Source: Alphaproteobacteria bacterium
Lineage (GTDB): Bacteria > Pseudomonadota > Alphaproteobacteria > Micavibrionales > Micavibrionaceae
DNA: 38,019 bases
Assembly (NCBI GenBank): GCA_030147745.1
Contig: JASBUS010000077.1
Coordinates: 1 to 38,019, forward strand
Direction of reading: 5' to 3'
The position numbers and the translations under genes were made by a program. Of this stretch, positions 1-9,853 are shown piece by piece (positions within the stretch are counted from its first letter, which is position 1; each line of letters opens with the position of its first letter). The notes under the pieces were generated by a model, which ran no database searches, had not been told where the DNA came from, and saw nothing but the letters and a program-made list of their open reading frames with translations.

Positions 1-252
1 CTTTCAAAGGATGAAGGTGGTCGTCACACACCATTCTTCACAAAATACCGCCCACAATTCTATTTCCGTACAACAGACGTTACAGGCGAGATCGAATTGC
101 CAGCGGGTACAGAGATGGTAATGCCAGGCGATAACGCGAAGATGGTTGTACAGCTTATCGCACCAATCGCGATGGACGAAGGTCTACGTTTCGCGATCCG
201 CGAAGGTGGCCGTACAGTTGGCGCAGGCGTTGTTGCGAAAATTATTGAATAA
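1..252 (+). CDS. tuf: Elongation factor Tu, C-terminal part (gene starts before the window)
   Basis: Frame 1 is open from the first base to a TAA at 250-252 and gives the last 83 residues of EF-Tu, the GTPase that carries aminoacyl-tRNA to the ribosome. The C-terminal beta-barrel (domain 3) is recognisable from the segments [20 protein letters not shown] and [20 protein letters not shown] and the ending [17 protein letters not shown]. It lies 75 bases before rpsJ, the usual str-to-S10 junction. The N-terminal GTPase domain is outside the window, so it cannot be said whether this is the only tuf copy. Confidence 0.97.
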   Translation, partial: LSKDEGGRHTPFFTKYRPQFYFRTTDVTGEIELPAGTEMVMPGDNAKMVVQLIAPIAMDEGLRFAIREGGRTVGAGVVAKIIE

Positions 253-266
253 AATACTTGCTTTGT

Positions 267-296
267 GCGGGCGTTATATGTTAAAACAACGCCCGC
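267..296 (+). promoter_or_regulatory. Perfect 9-bp inverted repeat between tuf and rpsJ
   Basis: GCGGGCGTT (267-275) and AACGCCCGC (288-296) are exact reverse complements around a 12-base AT-rich loop. No T-run follows, so it does not look like a strong intrinsic terminator. A pause, processing or partial attenuation hairpin at the head of the S10 cluster is a reasonable inference. Confidence 0.55.
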
Positions 297-327
297 TCAT
301 AACGATGACATAATAAAGGTAAAAACA

Positions 328-657
328 ATGGATACACAAATCATTCGTATTCGATTAAAAGCGTTCGATCACCGCGTGTTGGATAACTCAACAGGTGAAA
401 TCGTAAGCACTGCAAAGCGCACAGGCGCGCGTGTTCAAGGCCCAGTGCCGCTACCAACACGCACAGAGCGTTTCACAGTGTTAAGATCACCTCACGTGAA
501 CAAAAACTCGATGGAGCATTTCGAAATGCGTACGCATAAGCGCTTGATCGATATTGTTGAGCCTACACCACAAACTGTAGACGCGCTTATGAAGCTCGAC
601 CTACCAGCGGGTGTTGATGTTGAAATTAAAATTGGAAATGCGGCTAACGCTGCATAA
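328..657 (+). CDS. rpsJ: 30S ribosomal protein S10
   Basis: A 109-residue S10, part of the 30S head and (as NusE) a partner of NusB in antitermination. The family signature [17 protein letters not shown] and the following [14 protein letters not shown] are intact. The start is the ATG at 328, preceded by AAAGGT. An in-frame upstream extension to 265 would run through the 267-296 hairpin and lacks family similarity, so it was not used. It is the first gene of the S10 cluster, upstream of rplC. Confidence 0.97.
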   Translation: MDTQIIRIRLKAFDHRVLDNSTGEIVSTAKRTGARVQGPVPLPTRTERFTVLRSPHVNKNSMEHFEMRTHKRLIDIVEPTPQTVDALMKLDLPAGVDVEIKIGNAANAA

Positions 658-718
658 GTTATGAGCCTCCGGTCCTCTACCATTTAGTAGGTATGACCGT
701 AATTAAGGAGTTAAAAAT

Positions 719-1480
719 ATGCGAACTGGAGTTATCGCACGTAAAGAAGGCATGACCCGCGTTTATGACGAGAACGGTCAACAAGTACCAGTAACAGTAC
801 TTAAGATTGATGCTTGTCAGGTGGTGTCTGTCCGTAGTGAAGAAAAAGACGGTTATACAGCTGTTCAACTTGGTGCTGGTGCAGCAAAAGTTAAACGCAC
901 ATCTAAAGCGATGCGCGGCAACTTTGCTAAGGCAAAAGTTGAGCCTAAAAAGAAAATGGCTGAATTCCGCGTTTCTGTTGAGAATCTTTTGGAAGTTGGT
1001 GCAGAGATTGCAGCAAGCCATTTCGTTCCTGGTCAGTTTGTTGATGCTGTTGGCACATCTAAAGGTAAAGGTTTTGCCGGTGCAATGAAGCGTCACAACT
1101 TCGGTGGTATGCGCGCCTCTCACGGTGTGTCTGTTTCTCACCGTGCACATGGTTCGACAGGTCAGTGTCAAGATCCTGGTAAGGTTTTCAAAGGTAAGAA
1201 AATGGCCGGTCACTTGGGTGACGAGCGCGTAACAGTACAAAATCTAGAAGTTATCGCGATTGACGAAGAAGAAAACGTTGTTCTTATTCGCGGCGCAGTA
1301 CCTGGCCCGAAATCAGGTTGGATTTTGCTTTCAGATGCAGTTAAAAAAGCTATGCCTGAAAATGCGCCACTGCCAGCCGGTCTTAAATCAGATGCGAAAG
1401 CTGAGAAAGCTGTAGCGGCGGAAGCGCCTGCTGAAGAAGCTCCAGCAGCTGACGCTCAAGAAGATAACACTCAAGAATAA
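719..1480 (+). CDS. rplC: 50S ribosomal protein L3 with acidic Ala-rich C-terminal tail
   Basis: L3 binds 23S rRNA early in 50S assembly and sends a loop towards the peptidyl transferase centre. The conserved loop is present ([19 protein letters not shown], then [18 protein letters not shown], containing the Gln that PrmB methylates in enterobacteria). The protein has 253 residues against about 210 usually. The extra length is a tail from about residue 220 made mostly of Ala, Glu, Lys and Asp. AAGGAG at 704-709 serves the ATG. Confidence 0.97.
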   Translation: MRTGVIARKEGMTRVYDENGQQVPVTVLKIDACQVVSVRSEEKDGYTAVQLGAGAAKVKRTSKAMRGNFAKAKVEPKKKMAEFRVSVENLLEVGAEIAASHFVPGQFVDAVGTSKGKGFAGAMKRHNFGGMRASHGVSVSHRAHGSTGQCQDPGKVFKGKKMAGHLGDERVTVQNLEVIAIDEEENVVLIRGAVPGPKSGWILLSDAVKKAMPENAPLPAGLKSDAKAEKAVAAEAPAEEAPAADAQEDNTQE

Positions 1481-1491
1481 GGATGTGAGTG

Positions 1492-2121
1492 ATGAAGGTT
1501 GCAGTTAAAACATTAGACAATAAAGAAGTCGGCGAGATCGAACTCGACAAAGCTGTCTTCGGTGAAACCGTTGAAGGTCGTGAATCTATCCTTCACCGTG
1601 TTGTGCATTACAGCCGTAACAAAGCACGTGCAGGTACTCACAAAGTACAAACACGTTCTGAAGTAACGGGCACAGGTAAGAAGCCATGGAAGCAAAAAGG
1701 CACAGGCCGCGCGCGTGCAGGTGACTTGAAGCGTACACAAGACCGTGGTGGTGGTGTAGTATTTGGTCCAGTTGTGCGTTCACACGCAACAGACTTGCCA
1801 AAGAAAATCCGCAAGCTTGCTTTGAAACTTGCTCTATCTTCAAAAGTGAAGAGCGGTAAAGTTGTTGTTCTTGAAGATGTGAAAGTTAAAGATCACAAAA
1901 CAAGCGCAATGGCGAAAAAGCTTTCTGTACTTGGTTTGAGCAATGCATTGGTTATTACAGGTCAAGAAGTTGACGAGAAATTCTCTCTAGCGACACGCAA
2001 CATTCCACATATCGATGTGTTGCCTTCGCAAGGTGCGAATGTTTATGACATTCTTCGCCGTGACTCTTTGGTTTTAACTAAAGAAGCTGTTGAGAGCCTA
2101 ACTGAAAGATTGAAGGGTTAA
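1492..2121 (+). CDS. rplD: 50S ribosomal protein L4
   Basis: A 209-residue L4 with the extended-loop signature [18 protein letters not shown] that lines the peptide exit tunnel. In enterobacteria L4 also represses its own S10 operon; whether that applies here is unknown. GTG at 1489 and ATG at 1492 are both possible; ATG is chosen because AAGGA (1479-1483) sits 8 bases ahead. The Shine-Dalgarno lies across the rplC stop codon, which suggests coupled translation. Confidence 0.96.
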   Translation: MKVAVKTLDNKEVGEIELDKAVFGETVEGRESILHRVVHYSRNKARAGTHKVQTRSEVTGTGKKPWKQKGTGRARAGDLKRTQDRGGGVVFGPVVRSHATDLPKKIRKLALKLALSSKVKSGKVVVLEDVKVKDHKTSAMAKKLSVLGLSNALVITGQEVDEKFSLATRNIPHIDVLPSQGANVYDILRRDSLVLTKEAVESLTERLKG

Positions 2122-2126
2122 GAAAA

Positions 2127-2441
2127 ATGGCAAAGAAAGCACAAGCTCAAGTAACTGAGCGTAATTATAACGTTATCGTAGCGCCACATATTACTGAAAA
2201 AGCAACAATGGCGCTTGAGAATAACGCAGTGGTTTTTAAAGTTTCTATAGATGCAACAAAGCCTGAGATTAAATCAGCTGTTGAAAATCTATGGGGCGTT
2301 AAAGTTAAGGCTGTTAACACAGTGGTTACCAAAGGCAAGACTAAGCGCTTCAAAGGCGTTATAGGCAAGCGTTCGGACTTCAAAAAGGCTTACGTCACAT
2401 TAGAAGACGGTCAGTCAATTGATGTCTCTGCTGGTGTGTAA
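2127..2441 (+). CDS. rplW: 50S ribosomal protein L23
   Basis: A 104-residue L23, a tunnel-exit protein that docks trigger factor and SRP. Typical segments are [20 protein letters not shown] near the N-terminus and [15 protein letters not shown] in the rRNA-binding part. It starts 5 bases after the rplD stop, with the Shine-Dalgarno GAAGGGT inside the end of rplD, so translational coupling with rplD is likely. Confidence 0.96.
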   Translation: MAKKAQAQVTERNYNVIVAPHITEKATMALENNAVVFKVSIDATKPEIKSAVENLWGVKVKAVNTVVTKGKTKRFKGVIGKRSDFKKAYVTLEDGQSIDVSAGV

Positions 2442-2492
2442 ACAGTAGGATCTATGGTCATCCGCCGATAAAGGAAGATAAGGAAAAGAACA

Positions 2493-3320
2493 ATGGCATT
2501 AAAAAAGTTTAATCCAACAACACCGGGTCAGCGTCAGCTAGTTATGGTTGACCGTTCTCACTTGCACAAAGGTGCGCCTGAGAAGACTCTCACTGAAGGT
2601 TTGAAAAAAACTGGTGGTCGTAACGCGCAAGGTCGTATTACAACACGCCATATTGGTGGTGGTCACAAGCGCCGTTACCGTTTGGTTGATTTCAAGCGTA
2701 ACAAATGGGACGTTGAAGCAACAGTTCTACGTTTGGAATATGACCCAAACCGTACACCATACATCGCATTGATTGAATATGCAGATGGTGAAAAAGCATA
2801 TATTCTTGCGCCTCAGCGTTTGGCTGTTGGTGACAAGGTTGTTGCAGGTCAGAAAGTGGATATTAAACCTGGTAACGCAATGCCATTGAAGAGCATGCCT
2901 GTCGGTACAATTATTCACAATATTGAATTGAAGCCAGGTAAAGGTGGTCAAATGGTTCGTGCAGCTGGTGCATATGCGCAGCTTGTCGGTCGTGACCAAG
3001 GTTACGCTCAGATCAAATTGACTTCTGGTGAATTGCGCGTTGTACGTGGTGAATGTATGGCGACTGTTGGTGCGGTTTCTAACCCTGAGCACTTGAACGA
3101 AAATGCTGGTAAAGCCGGCCGTAACCGTTGGAAAGGTCGTCGTCCGACTGTCCGCGGTGTTGTGATGAACCCGGTTGATCACCCACATGGTGGTGGTGAA
3201 GGTCGTACATCAGGTGGTCGTCACCCAGTGTCACCTTGGGGTAAGCCAACTAAAGGCGCGAAAACACGTAAAAACAAAGCGACTAATAAATTTATTATTC
3301 GTCGTCGTAATAAGAAATAA
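2493..3320 (+). CDS. rplB: 50S ribosomal protein L2
   Basis: A 275-residue L2, needed for subunit association and peptidyl transferase activity. The functional C-terminal motif [18 protein letters not shown] is intact, including the conserved His of DHPHGGGEG. The N-terminal RNA-binding part is also standard ([20 protein letters not shown]). AAGGAAA lies just before the ATG. Full length for the family. Confidence 0.98.
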   Translation: MALKKFNPTTPGQRQLVMVDRSHLHKGAPEKTLTEGLKKTGGRNAQGRITTRHIGGGHKRRYRLVDFKRNKWDVEATVLRLEYDPNRTPYIALIEYADGEKAYILAPQRLAVGDKVVAGQKVDIKPGNAMPLKSMPVGTIIHNIELKPGKGGQMVRAAGAYAQLVGRDQGYAQIKLTSGELRVVRGECMATVGAVSNPEHLNENAGKAGRNRWKGRRPTVRGVVMNPVDHPHGGGEGRTSGGRHPVSPWGKPTKGAKTRKNKATNKFIIRRRNKK

Positions 3321-3335
3321 GAGGAATAAATAGAC

Positions 3336-3611
3336 ATGGCACGTTCAGTATGGAAAGGCCCGTTCGTAGACGGACATCTATTGAAAAAAGTTGAGGCAGT
3401 TGCTGCTTCAGGCAAAAACCAGCCAATTAAAACTTGGTCACGCCGTTCAACAATTCTGCCAAACATGATTGGCAAGACAATTGCGGTGCATAACGGTAAA
3501 CAATTTGTACCTGTCGTGGTGACAGATAATATGATCGGTCATAAATTAGGCGAGTTTGCACCGACTCGTACTTACTATGGCCACGGTGTAGACAAGAAGT
3601 CTAAGAAATAA
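3336..3611 (+). CDS. rpsS: 30S ribosomal protein S19
   Basis: A 91-residue S19, which sits in the 30S head with S13 and contacts the A-site tRNA region. It has the family start [14 protein letters not shown] and the signature [20 protein letters not shown], ending [19 protein letters not shown] follows the rplB stop directly, so the two genes are closely coupled. Confidence 0.97.
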   Translation: MARSVWKGPFVDGHLLKKVEAVAASGKNQPIKTWSRRSTILPNMIGKTIAVHNGKQFVPVVVTDNMIGHKLGEFAPTRTYYGHGVDKKSKK

Positions 3612-3636
3612 CGGCTAAGGCTTTAGGAGATTTAAA

Positions 3637-4011
3637 ATGGGACAGGCAGCAAATGCATCACGTACCGCTGAGAACGAGGCAAGAGCGTATGTTAAATACA
3701 TCCGCACAAGCCCACAGAAATTGAACTTAGTGGCACAAACAATCCGCGGTCAAAAAGCAGAAAAAGCTTTGGTTGATCTTCAGTTCTCTAAACGTCGCGT
3801 AGCTAAAGACGTTTTGAAAGCACTACAGTCAGCTGTAGCGAATGCTGAAAACAACCACGGTTTAGACGTTGACCGTCTATATGTAAGCGAAGCTTATGTC
3901 GGCAAATCAGTGTTGATGAAGCGTTTCCGTGCACGTGCAAAAGGTCGCGCGTCACGTATTGTAAAACCATTCAGCAACTTGACAGTTGTCGTTCGTGAGA
4001 GAGAGGAATAA
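3637..4011 (+). CDS. rplV: 50S ribosomal protein L22
   Basis: A 124-residue L22. The core begins near residue 15 ([20 protein letters not shown]). The long beta-hairpin that reaches into the exit tunnel and is the site of macrolide-resistance changes in other bacteria reads [21 protein letters not shown] precedes the ATG. The usual S19-L22-S3 order is kept. Confidence 0.97.
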   Translation: MGQAANASRTAENEARAYVKYIRTSPQKLNLVAQTIRGQKAEKALVDLQFSKRRVAKDVLKALQSAVANAENNHGLDVDRLYVSEAYVGKSVLMKRFRARAKGRASRIVKPFSNLTVVVREREE

Positions 4012-4016
4012 GTAAG

Positions 4017-4709
4017 ATGGGTCAAAAAGTTAATCCTATTGGTATTCGCGTTGGCATTAACCGTACTTGGGACTCTCGTTGGTACGCAGGTAAAGACTAT
4101 GCAACTAAACTCGTTGAAGACTTGAAACTTCGCGAATTTGTTACAGACCGCTTGAAAGCCGCTGGTATCAGCAAGGTTATCATTGAGCGTGCGGCGAAAA
4201 ACATTAAAGTAACTGTATACACAGCACGTCCAGGCGTGATCATCGGTAAAAAAGGTTCAGACATCGAAAAACTTCGTCGTGAACTTTCAAACCGCGCTGG
4301 TGGTGCAGATGTTGCTTTGAACATCGTTGAAATTCGTAAGCCTGACCTTGACGCACAATTAGTTGCAGAAGGTATCGCGCAACAACTTGAGCGCCGTGTA
4401 TCTTTCCGTCGCGCAATGAAGCGTGGTGTACAAGGTGCAATGCGTTTGGGCGCACTTGGTATTCGTGTGAATATCTCTGGTCGTCTAGGCGGTGCGGATA
4501 TCGCGCGTACGGAATGGTATCGTGAAGGCCGTGTGCCTCTACACACACTCCGTGCAGACATCGATTACGGTACAGCAGAAGGTCTTACGACTTATGGTAT
4601 CCTTGGTGTCAAGGTTTGGATCTACAAAGGTGATGTTCTTGAACATGACCCTATGGCTCGCGACAAGCGCTTTAATGCGCAAGGCGGCGCGCCACGCAGT
4701 GAACGATAA
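4017..4709 (+). CDS. rpsC: 30S ribosomal protein S3
   Basis: A 230-residue S3 at the mRNA entry site of the 30S subunit. It has the typical start [20 protein letters not shown], the KH-domain GxxG stretch [15 protein letters not shown] and the C-terminal domain marker [20 protein letters not shown]. Its Shine-Dalgarno (GAGAGAGG) lies within the end of rplV and only 5 bases separate the genes. Confidence 0.98.
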   Translation: MGQKVNPIGIRVGINRTWDSRWYAGKDYATKLVEDLKLREFVTDRLKAAGISKVIIERAAKNIKVTVYTARPGVIIGKKGSDIEKLRRELSNRAGGADVALNIVEIRKPDLDAQLVAEGIAQQLERRVSFRRAMKRGVQGAMRLGALGIRVNISGRLGGADIARTEWYREGRVPLHTLRADIDYGTAEGLTTYGILGVKVWIYKGDVLEHDPMARDKRFNAQGGAPRSER

Positions 4710-4739
4710 TAATTTTTAGAAGAGAATAGGATTGGAACA

Positions 4740-5153
4740 ATGTTACAACCTAAGAAGACAAAATTCCGTAAAGCACATAAAGGTCGTATCCACGGTAACG
4801 CCAAAGGTGGTACTGATTTGAACTTTGGTGCATTTGGTTTGAAAGCTTTAAGCCCGGACCGTATTACAGCCCGCCAGATTGAGGCAGCGCGTCGTACAAT
4901 GACACGTCACCTTAAGCGTCAAGGTAAGTTGTGGATCCGTGTATTCCCTGATGTGCCAGTGTCTAAGAAGCCACTTGAAGTTCGTCAAGGTAAAGGTAAA
5001 GGTTCAGTTGAATATTGGGCAGCACGCGTTAAGCCGGGCCGCATCATGTTTGAATTGGACGGTGTTTCGGAAGAATTGGCACGCGAAGCGATGGCTTTGG
5101 CTGCTGCAAAACTTCCTATTGCAACAAAATTCGTTAAGCGTATTGGCGCTTAA
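4740..5153 (+). CDS. rplP: 50S ribosomal protein L16
   Basis: A 137-residue L16, which organises the A-site and P-site region of the 50S subunit. It starts with the family sequence [19 protein letters not shown] and contains [20 protein letters not shown] and [17 protein letters not shown]. The family's usual length and usual place between rpsC and rpmC. Confidence 0.97.
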   Translation: MLQPKKTKFRKAHKGRIHGNAKGGTDLNFGAFGLKALSPDRITARQIEAARRTMTRHLKRQGKLWIRVFPDVPVSKKPLEVRQGKGKGSVEYWAARVKPGRIMFELDGVSEELAREAMALAAAKLPIATKFVKRIGA

Positions 5154-5181
5154 GGCTATTTGAGTTTATAAGGAGGCCCAA

Positions 5182-5397
5182 ATGAAGGCTCAGGATTTAA
5201 AAGGTAAGACAGCAGACGAATTGAAAAAAATGTTGTTGGATATGCGTAAAGAGCAATTCAACATGCGTTTTCAAAAAGCTGGCGGTCAGTTAGACAACAC
5301 AGCGCAAATGCGCACATTACGTCGCAATATTGCTCGCGTTAAAACGTTTCTTACAGCAGTAGCTGGTGAAGCGAAAGCAAGCAAAAAAGCAGCGTAA
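5182..5397 (+). CDS. rpmC: 50S ribosomal protein L29
   Basis: A 71-residue two-helix L29, next to L23 at the tunnel exit. It contains the pattern ELKKMLLDMRKEQFNMRFQ followed by LRRNIARVKTFL. It has one of the strongest Shine-Dalgarno sequences in the window (AAGGAGG at 5170-5176). A short Ala/Lys end (EAKASKKAA) is present, much shorter than those of S17 and L30. Confidence 0.96.
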   Translation: MKAQDLKGKTADELKKMLLDMRKEQFNMRFQKAGGQLDNTAQMRTLRRNIARVKTFLTAVAGEAKASKKAA

Positions 5398-5422
5398 TTA
5401 TTAAGGTTAAAAGGAGCAAAAA

Positions 5423-5806
5423 ATGCCACGCCGCGTATTAAAAGGTACAGTTGTAAGCGACAAAATGGACAAAACAGTTACAGTTTTGGTTGAACGTCGT
5501 TATATGCACTCACTTTATAAAAAATTCATCAAGCGCACAGATAAATTCGCTGCGCATGACGAACTAAACCAATTCAAAGTTGGTGATGTTGTCTCTATTG
5601 AAGAATGCAAGCCGATTTCTAAGCGTAAAACTTGGACGGTTGTAACAGGTGAAGCAGTAGCAGCGCCTGCAGTTGAGAAAAAGGCAGCAGCTAAACCTGC
5701 GGCAAAGAAGGCAGAAACTGCTGAGAAAAAGCCTGCAGCTGAAAAGAAAACCGCAACAAAGAAAACAACAGCTAAAAAAACCACGGCAAAAAAAGACGAT
5801 AAGTAA
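5423..5806 (+). CDS. rpsQ: 30S ribosomal protein S17 with long Lys/Ala C-terminal tail
   Basis: Residues 1 to about 78 are a normal S17 OB-fold ([20 protein letters not shown], then [18 protein letters not shown]), a primary 16S rRNA binder. The remaining roughly 49 residues are almost only Lys, Ala, Thr, Pro and Glu, with KKTTAKK-like repeats resembling histone H1 tails. Total 127 residues against about 80 to 90 usually. The frame is open and ends just before rplN, so the tail appears genuine. Its function is unknown; extra rRNA contacts are one possibility. Confidence 0.96.
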   Translation: MPRRVLKGTVVSDKMDKTVTVLVERRYMHSLYKKFIKRTDKFAAHDELNQFKVGDVVSIEECKPISKRKTWTVVTGEAVAAPAVEKKAAAKPAAKKAETAEKKPAAEKKTATKKTTAKKTTAKKDDK

Positions 5807-5860
5807 TTATCACTAGCCAAGTTGATTAGTTTGGAATAGAAGAGAAAAGGCAGAAGTAAA

Positions 5861-6229
5861 ATGATACAGATGCAAACTGAAATGGAAGTAGCCGATAACT
5901 CAGGCGCACGTCGCGTTGAGTGTATTAAGGTTCTTGGTGGTTCACACCGTCGTACAGCTAACATTGGCGACGTTGTAATCGTTTCTGTTAAGGAAGCAAT
6001 CCCACGCGGCCGCGTTAAAAAAGGTGATGTTCACCGTGCGGTTATCGTGCGTTCAGCATTCGGCTTGAAGCGTCAAAACGGTGAAAAAATCCGCTTTGAT
6101 ACTAATGCTGCAGTGTTGATCAACAAGAACAATGAGCCGATCGGTACTCGTATTTTTGGCCCAGTAACACGTGAACTACGTGGTAAAGGCTATATGAAGA
6201 TTATTTCGCTAGCCGGCGAAGTACTATAA
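5861..6229 (+). CDS. rplN: 50S ribosomal protein L14
   Basis: A 122-residue L14, part of the intersubunit bridge with 16S rRNA and the binding site of the silencing factor RsfS. The family start [20 protein letters not shown] and the middle [20 protein letters not shown] are clear. An AAAAGG motif precedes the ATG. Exact family length. Confidence 0.97.
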   Translation: MIQMQTEMEVADNSGARRVECIKVLGGSHRRTANIGDVVIVSVKEAIPRGRVKKGDVHRAVIVRSAFGLKRQNGEKIRFDTNAAVLINKNNEPIGTRIFGPVTRELRGKGYMKIISLAGEVL

Positions 6230-6248
6230 GAAAAGAAGGTATAAAACT

Positions 6249-6572
6249 ATGTCAAAAGCAAAGTTGAAAATTAAAAAAGGCGACAAAGTCGTAGTCCTAA
6301 CAGGCCGCGACAAAGGCGCAACTGGTGAAGTGACAAAAGTTATGCCTAGTGACAACCGCGTTCTCGTATCAGGTGTGAACATGGTGACTAAGCATAAGAA
6401 ACCGACACAATTCGCCGCTGGCGGTGTTGAAAAGATCGAAGCACCAATTCATGCTTCTAACGTAGCGTTGATTGATCCGAAGTCGGAAAAAGCAACACGC
6501 GTTGGGTATAAAATTGACAAAGACGGTAACAAAACACGTATTGCACGTGCGTCTGGTCAAGCAATTGATTAA
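6249..6572 (+). CDS. rplX: 50S ribosomal protein L24
   Basis: A 107-residue L24, an assembly-initiator protein. A KOW motif is visible at the N-terminus ([20 protein letters not shown]), followed by [19 protein letters not shown]. It begins 19 bases after rplN, with AGAAGG ahead of the ATG. Confidence 0.97.
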   Translation: MSKAKLKIKKGDKVVVLTGRDKGATGEVTKVMPSDNRVLVSGVNMVTKHKKPTQFAAGGVEKIEAPIHASNVALIDPKSEKATRVGYKIDKDGNKTRIARASGQAID

Positions 6573-6589
6573 TTACGGGAATGAATAAT

Positions 6590-7141
6590 ATGAAACCGCG
6601 TTATAAGCAAAGATACGAAGACGTTATTGTTTCTCAGCTTACTGAAAAGTTTGGTTACAAAAACGCACTTCAAGTTCCTAAACTTGAAAAAATCGTTATT
6701 AACATGGGTGTAGGTGAAGCCTCACAGAACAAAGCGTTTATTGAAAATGCTGCTAATGATTTGGCGATGATCACAGGTCAACGTCCAGTGATTTGTAAAG
6801 CACGTAAATCAAACGCATCGTTCAAAATTCGTGAAGGCATGCCTATTGGTTGTAAAGTAACTCTACGTGGCGCACGTATGTACGAATTCTTAGATCGTTT
6901 TGTATCTATCGCGCTTCCACGCGTACGTGACTTCCGAGGCATTTCAGGCAAAAGCTTTGATGGCCGTGGTAACTACGCTGTAGGTATTAAAGAGCATATC
7001 ATCTTCCCAGAAATCGAATTCGATAAAGTGGACAAGATCCGTGGTATGGATATCATTATCTGTACAACAGCGGGTTCAGATGACGAAGCAAGAGAACTTC
7101 TTCTTGGTTTCGACATGCCATTTAACGACATTAAGCGCTAA
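6590..7141 (+). CDS. rplE: 50S ribosomal protein L5
   Basis: L5 binds 5S rRNA and contacts the P-site tRNA. Markers are [14 protein letters not shown], the segment [20 protein letters not shown] and the ending [15 protein letters not shown]. Two in-frame ATGs exist, at 6581 and 6590. The second is preferred because the Shine-Dalgarno CGGGAA (6576-6581) touches the first but is well spaced from the second; this gives 183 residues, about the family's usual length. Confidence 0.96.
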   Translation: MKPRYKQRYEDVIVSQLTEKFGYKNALQVPKLEKIVINMGVGEASQNKAFIENAANDLAMITGQRPVICKARKSNASFKIREGMPIGCKVTLRGARMYEFLDRFVSIALPRVRDFRGISGKSFDGRGNYAVGIKEHIIFPEIEFDKVDKIRGMDIIICTTAGSDDEARELLLGFDMPFNDIKR

Positions 7142-7159
7142 GGGTAGGAGAAATTAGAT

Positions 7160-7465
7160 ATGGCTAAAGTTAGTGCAGTACAAAGAGATCTTAAGCGCCG
7201 CAAATTGGTTAAGCAAACAGCTAACCGTCGCGCGAAGCTAAAGGAAATTATTAGTAATAAAGAACTTCCAATTGAAGAGCGTTTTCAAGCGGTATTAAAG
7301 CTTGCGGATATGCCACGTAATGGTGCAAAAATCCGTGTGCGCAACCGCTGCGCCCTAACTGGTCGCCCACGTGGCCACCACAGAAAGTTCAACATTTCGC
7401 GTGTTGCTCTTCGTGAGCTTGCTTCAAGAGGCGAGCTTCCTGGTGTAACAAAGTCGAGCTGGTAA
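7160..7465 (+). CDS. rpsN: 30S ribosomal protein S14, zinc-free long form
   Basis: A 101-residue S14 of the long type. The CxxC pairs of the short zinc-binding paralogue are missing; the signature reads [20 protein letters not shown] with one Cys. S14 helps form the 30S head next to S3 and S10. TAGGAG precedes the ATG. As the cluster copy is the C-minus form, it should work without zinc; a second zinc form elsewhere cannot be excluded. Confidence 0.97.
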   Translation: MAKVSAVQRDLKRRKLVKQTANRRAKLKEIISNKELPIEERFQAVLKLADMPRNGAKIRVRNRCALTGRPRGHHRKFNISRVALRELASRGELPGVTKSSW

Positions 7466-7484
7466 GAGAAAAGGATTAAATAAA

Positions 7485-7883
7485 ATGTCTATGAATGATC
7501 CTATTAGTGATATGCTAACGCGCATTCGTAACGCGCAAAGTACAGGTAAGCCAACAGTTTTGGTGCCTGCTTCTAAGATTAAAGTCAGCATGCTTAACGT
7601 GTTGACAGACGAAGGTTATATTCGTGGCCAAAAAGCTGTAAAAGGTGAAGACGGTCATGATTATATTCAAGTTGAATTGAAATATGACGAAGGTCAGCCG
7701 GCAATTCGTGAATTACACCGTGTGTCTAAACCAGGCCGTCGTGTATTCCGTGGCGTTAAAAATATGCCTAAATTCTATAACGGTCTTGGCGTGTCTATCG
7801 TAACAACACCTAAAGGTGTGATGACAGACTACCAAGCACGTGAACAGAATGTAGGTGGCGAAGTATTGTGCCAAGTGTACTAA
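7485..7883 (+). CDS. rpsH: 30S ribosomal protein S8
   Basis: A 132-residue S8, a primary 16S rRNA binder. It has the start [15 protein letters not shown] and the C-terminal [20 protein letters not shown]. In E. coli S8 represses the spc operon by binding near the L5 start; no copy of that RNA site was identified here by eye. AAAAGGA precedes the ATG. Confidence 0.97.
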   Translation: MSMNDPISDMLTRIRNAQSTGKPTVLVPASKIKVSMLNVLTDEGYIRGQKAVKGEDGHDYIQVELKYDEGQPAIRELHRVSKPGRRVFRGVKNMPKFYNGLGVSIVTTPKGVMTDYQAREQNVGGEVLCQVY

Positions 7884-7919
7884 TGAGTAACCGGCAAGAA
7901 AAGATTAAGGATAGTAACA

Positions 7920-8453
7920 ATGTCTAGAATTGGCAAAAACCCGGTAAGCATTCCGGATGGTGTAAGCGTTGATATTTCAGGTCAAGACGTTAAAGTTAAG
8001 GGCCCTAAAGGCGAACTTAGCATGCGCGTTCATGATGAAGTGTCTGCGAAACTAGAAGACAATACAGTCGTTGTATCTCCACGTACAGGCTCACGTCTTG
8101 CACGCTCTCTTTGGGCGACAACACGCAGCTTGATCAACAACATGTGTGTTGGTGTGAAGGACGGCTACGAAAAGAAATTGGAAATCGTCGGTGTTGGTTA
8201 CCGTGCGGCTGTACAGGGTAAAGAAGTTGTTCTTCAACTTGGTTACTCTCATGAAGTACGTCACGAAATTCCACAAGGTATTTCGATTTTGGCAGAAAAG
8301 CCAACTTTATTGGTGATCTCTGGTATCGACAACCAATTGGTTGGTGAAACCGCAGCGAAAATTCGCGCTTACCGTTCTCCTGAGCCTTACAAAGGTAAAG
8401 GCGTTCGTTATGAAGGCGAATACATCATGCGTAAAGAAGGCAAGAAGAAATAA
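7920..8453 (+). CDS. rplF: 50S ribosomal protein L6
   Basis: A 177-residue L6 made of two repeated domains, located near the sarcin-ricin loop and the elongation-factor site. It begins [20 protein letters not shown] and carries the C-terminal signature [24 protein letters not shown] is placed before the ATG at the end of a 36-base gap after rpsH. Confidence 0.97.
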   Translation: MSRIGKNPVSIPDGVSVDISGQDVKVKGPKGELSMRVHDEVSAKLEDNTVVVSPRTGSRLARSLWATTRSLINNMCVGVKDGYEKKLEIVGVGYRAAVQGKEVVLQLGYSHEVRHEIPQGISILAEKPTLLVISGIDNQLVGETAAKIRAYRSPEPYKGKGVRYEGEYIMRKEGKKK

Positions 8454-8501
8454 TTTACTTAGGCTAATAAAGCTAAGTTTTTTGATAAAAAGGTTAGAAC
8501 T

Positions 8502-8867
8502 ATGGCTACACAAGAAACAGCTCAACAACGTCGCGCTCGCCGCGTTCGTTACAAAATTAAACAGATTAACCGTGCAGAATTGCCACGTTTGTCTGTGCAC
8601 AGAAGCGGTAACAACATTTACGTTCAACTTATTGATGACGTAAAAGGTGTTACAATTTGTTCAGCGTCTACACTAGACAAAGAACTACAAGGCAAGCTTA
8701 AAAACACATCGAACAAAGCAGCGGCTGAAGAAGTCGGTAAACTTGTTGCGAAGCGTGCAAAAGCAGCTGGTCAAACCAAATGTGTGTTTGATCGTGGCGG
8801 CTTCTTGTTCCACGGTCGTGTGAAAGCGCTTGCGGATGCAGCACGCGCTGGCGGTATGGAATTTTAA
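8502..8867 (+). CDS. rplR: 50S ribosomal protein L18
   Basis: A 121-residue L18, which carries 5S rRNA to the 50S central protuberance with L5. Markers are [14 protein letters not shown] near the N-terminus and the ending [26 protein letters not shown] lies before the ATG. Family length and usual position between L6 and S5. Confidence 0.97.
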   Translation: MATQETAQQRRARRVRYKIKQINRAELPRLSVHRSGNNIYVQLIDDVKGVTICSASTLDKELQGKLKNTSNKAAAEEVGKLVAKRAKAAGQTKCVFDRGGFLFHGRVKALADAARAGGMEF

Positions 8868-8888
8868 TAAGGTTGAAGGAATAAGAAT

Positions 8889-9449
8889 ATGGCTCGCCCA
8901 GTAGAAAAAGAACAGCAAGAAAACGAATTCAACGAGCGTCTCGTTGGTATTAACCGCGTTGCAAAAGTTGTTAAAGGTGGTCGTCGTTTTGGTTTTGCAG
9001 CACTGATGGTTGTTGGTGACGGCAAAGGTCGCGTTGGCTTCGGTCACGGCAAAGCGAAAGAAGTGCCTGATGCAATTCGTAAAGCAACAGAAGCTGCAAA
9101 GCGTAACATCGTTCGCGTACCACTACGTGAAGGTCGTACTTTGCACCATGACATCAAAGGTCGTTACGGCGCAGGTAAAGTAATCCTTCGTGCAGCGCCA
9201 ACAGGTACTGGTATTATTGCTGGTGGTCCGATGCGTGCGATTTTCGAAGCACTTGGTATTCAAGACGTTGTTGCGAAAGCCGTTGGTACAAGCAACCCTT
9301 ACAACATGGTTCGTGCAACATTTGACGCACTTCAAAATGTTGAAAGCCCACGTCAGATTGCTTCACGTCGCGGTAAAAAAGTTAGCACAATTATCTCAAG
9401 CCGTGAATCTGGTAAGGCACATGGTTCTGAAGATTTCAGTGAAGAGTAA
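8889..9449 (+). CDS. rpsE: 30S ribosomal protein S5
   Basis: A 186-residue S5 that supports decoding accuracy and mRNA unwinding at the entry channel. The double-stranded RNA-binding-like signature [20 protein letters not shown] and [17 protein letters not shown] are intact, as are the C-terminal [16 protein letters not shown] residues. GAAGGA precedes the ATG. Confidence 0.97.
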   Translation: MARPVEKEQQENEFNERLVGINRVAKVVKGGRRFGFAALMVVGDGKGRVGFGHGKAKEVPDAIRKATEAAKRNIVRVPLREGRTLHHDIKGRYGAGKVILRAAPTGTGIIAGGPMRAIFEALGIQDVVAKAVGTSNPYNMVRATFDALQNVESPRQIASRRGKKVSTIISSRESGKAHGSEDFSEE

Positions 9450-9488
9450 TATCAGCTTATTAAAGCTTAAGATTTAAGGATAAGAAAG

Positions 9489-9821
9489 ATGGCTGAAGAA
9501 ACAAAGAAAAAAGCACCTGCGAAAGCAGCAGCAAAAAAGGCTCCAGCAGCAAAAGCAGCAGCGCCTAAGAAAGCAGAAGCAAAAGCAGCAGCACCTGCGA
9601 AGAAAGCAGCAAAACCTGCAGCGAAAAAAGCTTCTGGTCAAACTGTAACTGTGACACAAATCGGCAGCCCGATTGGTCGTCAGGCTTACCAGCGTCAGAC
9701 TCTTATCGGTCTTGGCCTGAACAAGTTGCACCGTACACGCACACTGGAAGATACACCAGCGGTACGTGGTATGATCAACCGCGTAAGCCACCTGGTTAAA
9801 GTGGAAGATAGTGCAGCTTAA
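9489..9821 (+). CDS. rpmD: 50S ribosomal protein L30 with long Lys/Ala N-terminal extension
   Basis: Residues 50 to 110 are a normal L30 ([20 protein letters not shown], then [19 protein letters not shown]). They follow about 49 residues made nearly only of Ala, Lys, Pro and Glu. L30 is usually about 60 residues. AAGGAT at 9476-9481 sits directly before the ATG at 9489 and the extension contains no internal Met near the core, so the extension is very likely translated. It resembles the S17 tail in composition but is at the opposite end. Confidence 0.95.
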   Translation: MAEETKKKAPAKAAAKKAPAAKAAAPKKAEAKAAAPAKKAAKPAAKKASGQTVTVTQIGSPIGRQAYQRQTLIGLGLNKLHRTRTLEDTPAVRGMINRVSHLVKVEDSAA

Positions 9822-9853
9822 TCTGCGCTGAAGTGAATTTGAGGAATTGAACA

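Noticed and set aside
677-1240. 187-residue open frame on the minus strand opposite rplC
   Set aside because: It is antisense to a certain L3 gene, has a Cys/Thr-rich composition typical of a shadow frame and no Shine-Dalgarno.
5515-5964. 149-residue minus-strand frame with hydrophobic segments
   Set aside because: The hydrophobic stretch is the complement of the Lys/Ala tail of S17 and so is an artefact of its codons.
9489-9650. GCA/AAA-rich DNA that looks like a tandem repeat
   Set aside because: The irregular repeat is explained by Ala and Lys codons of the L30 extension; no repeat unit of fixed length was found.
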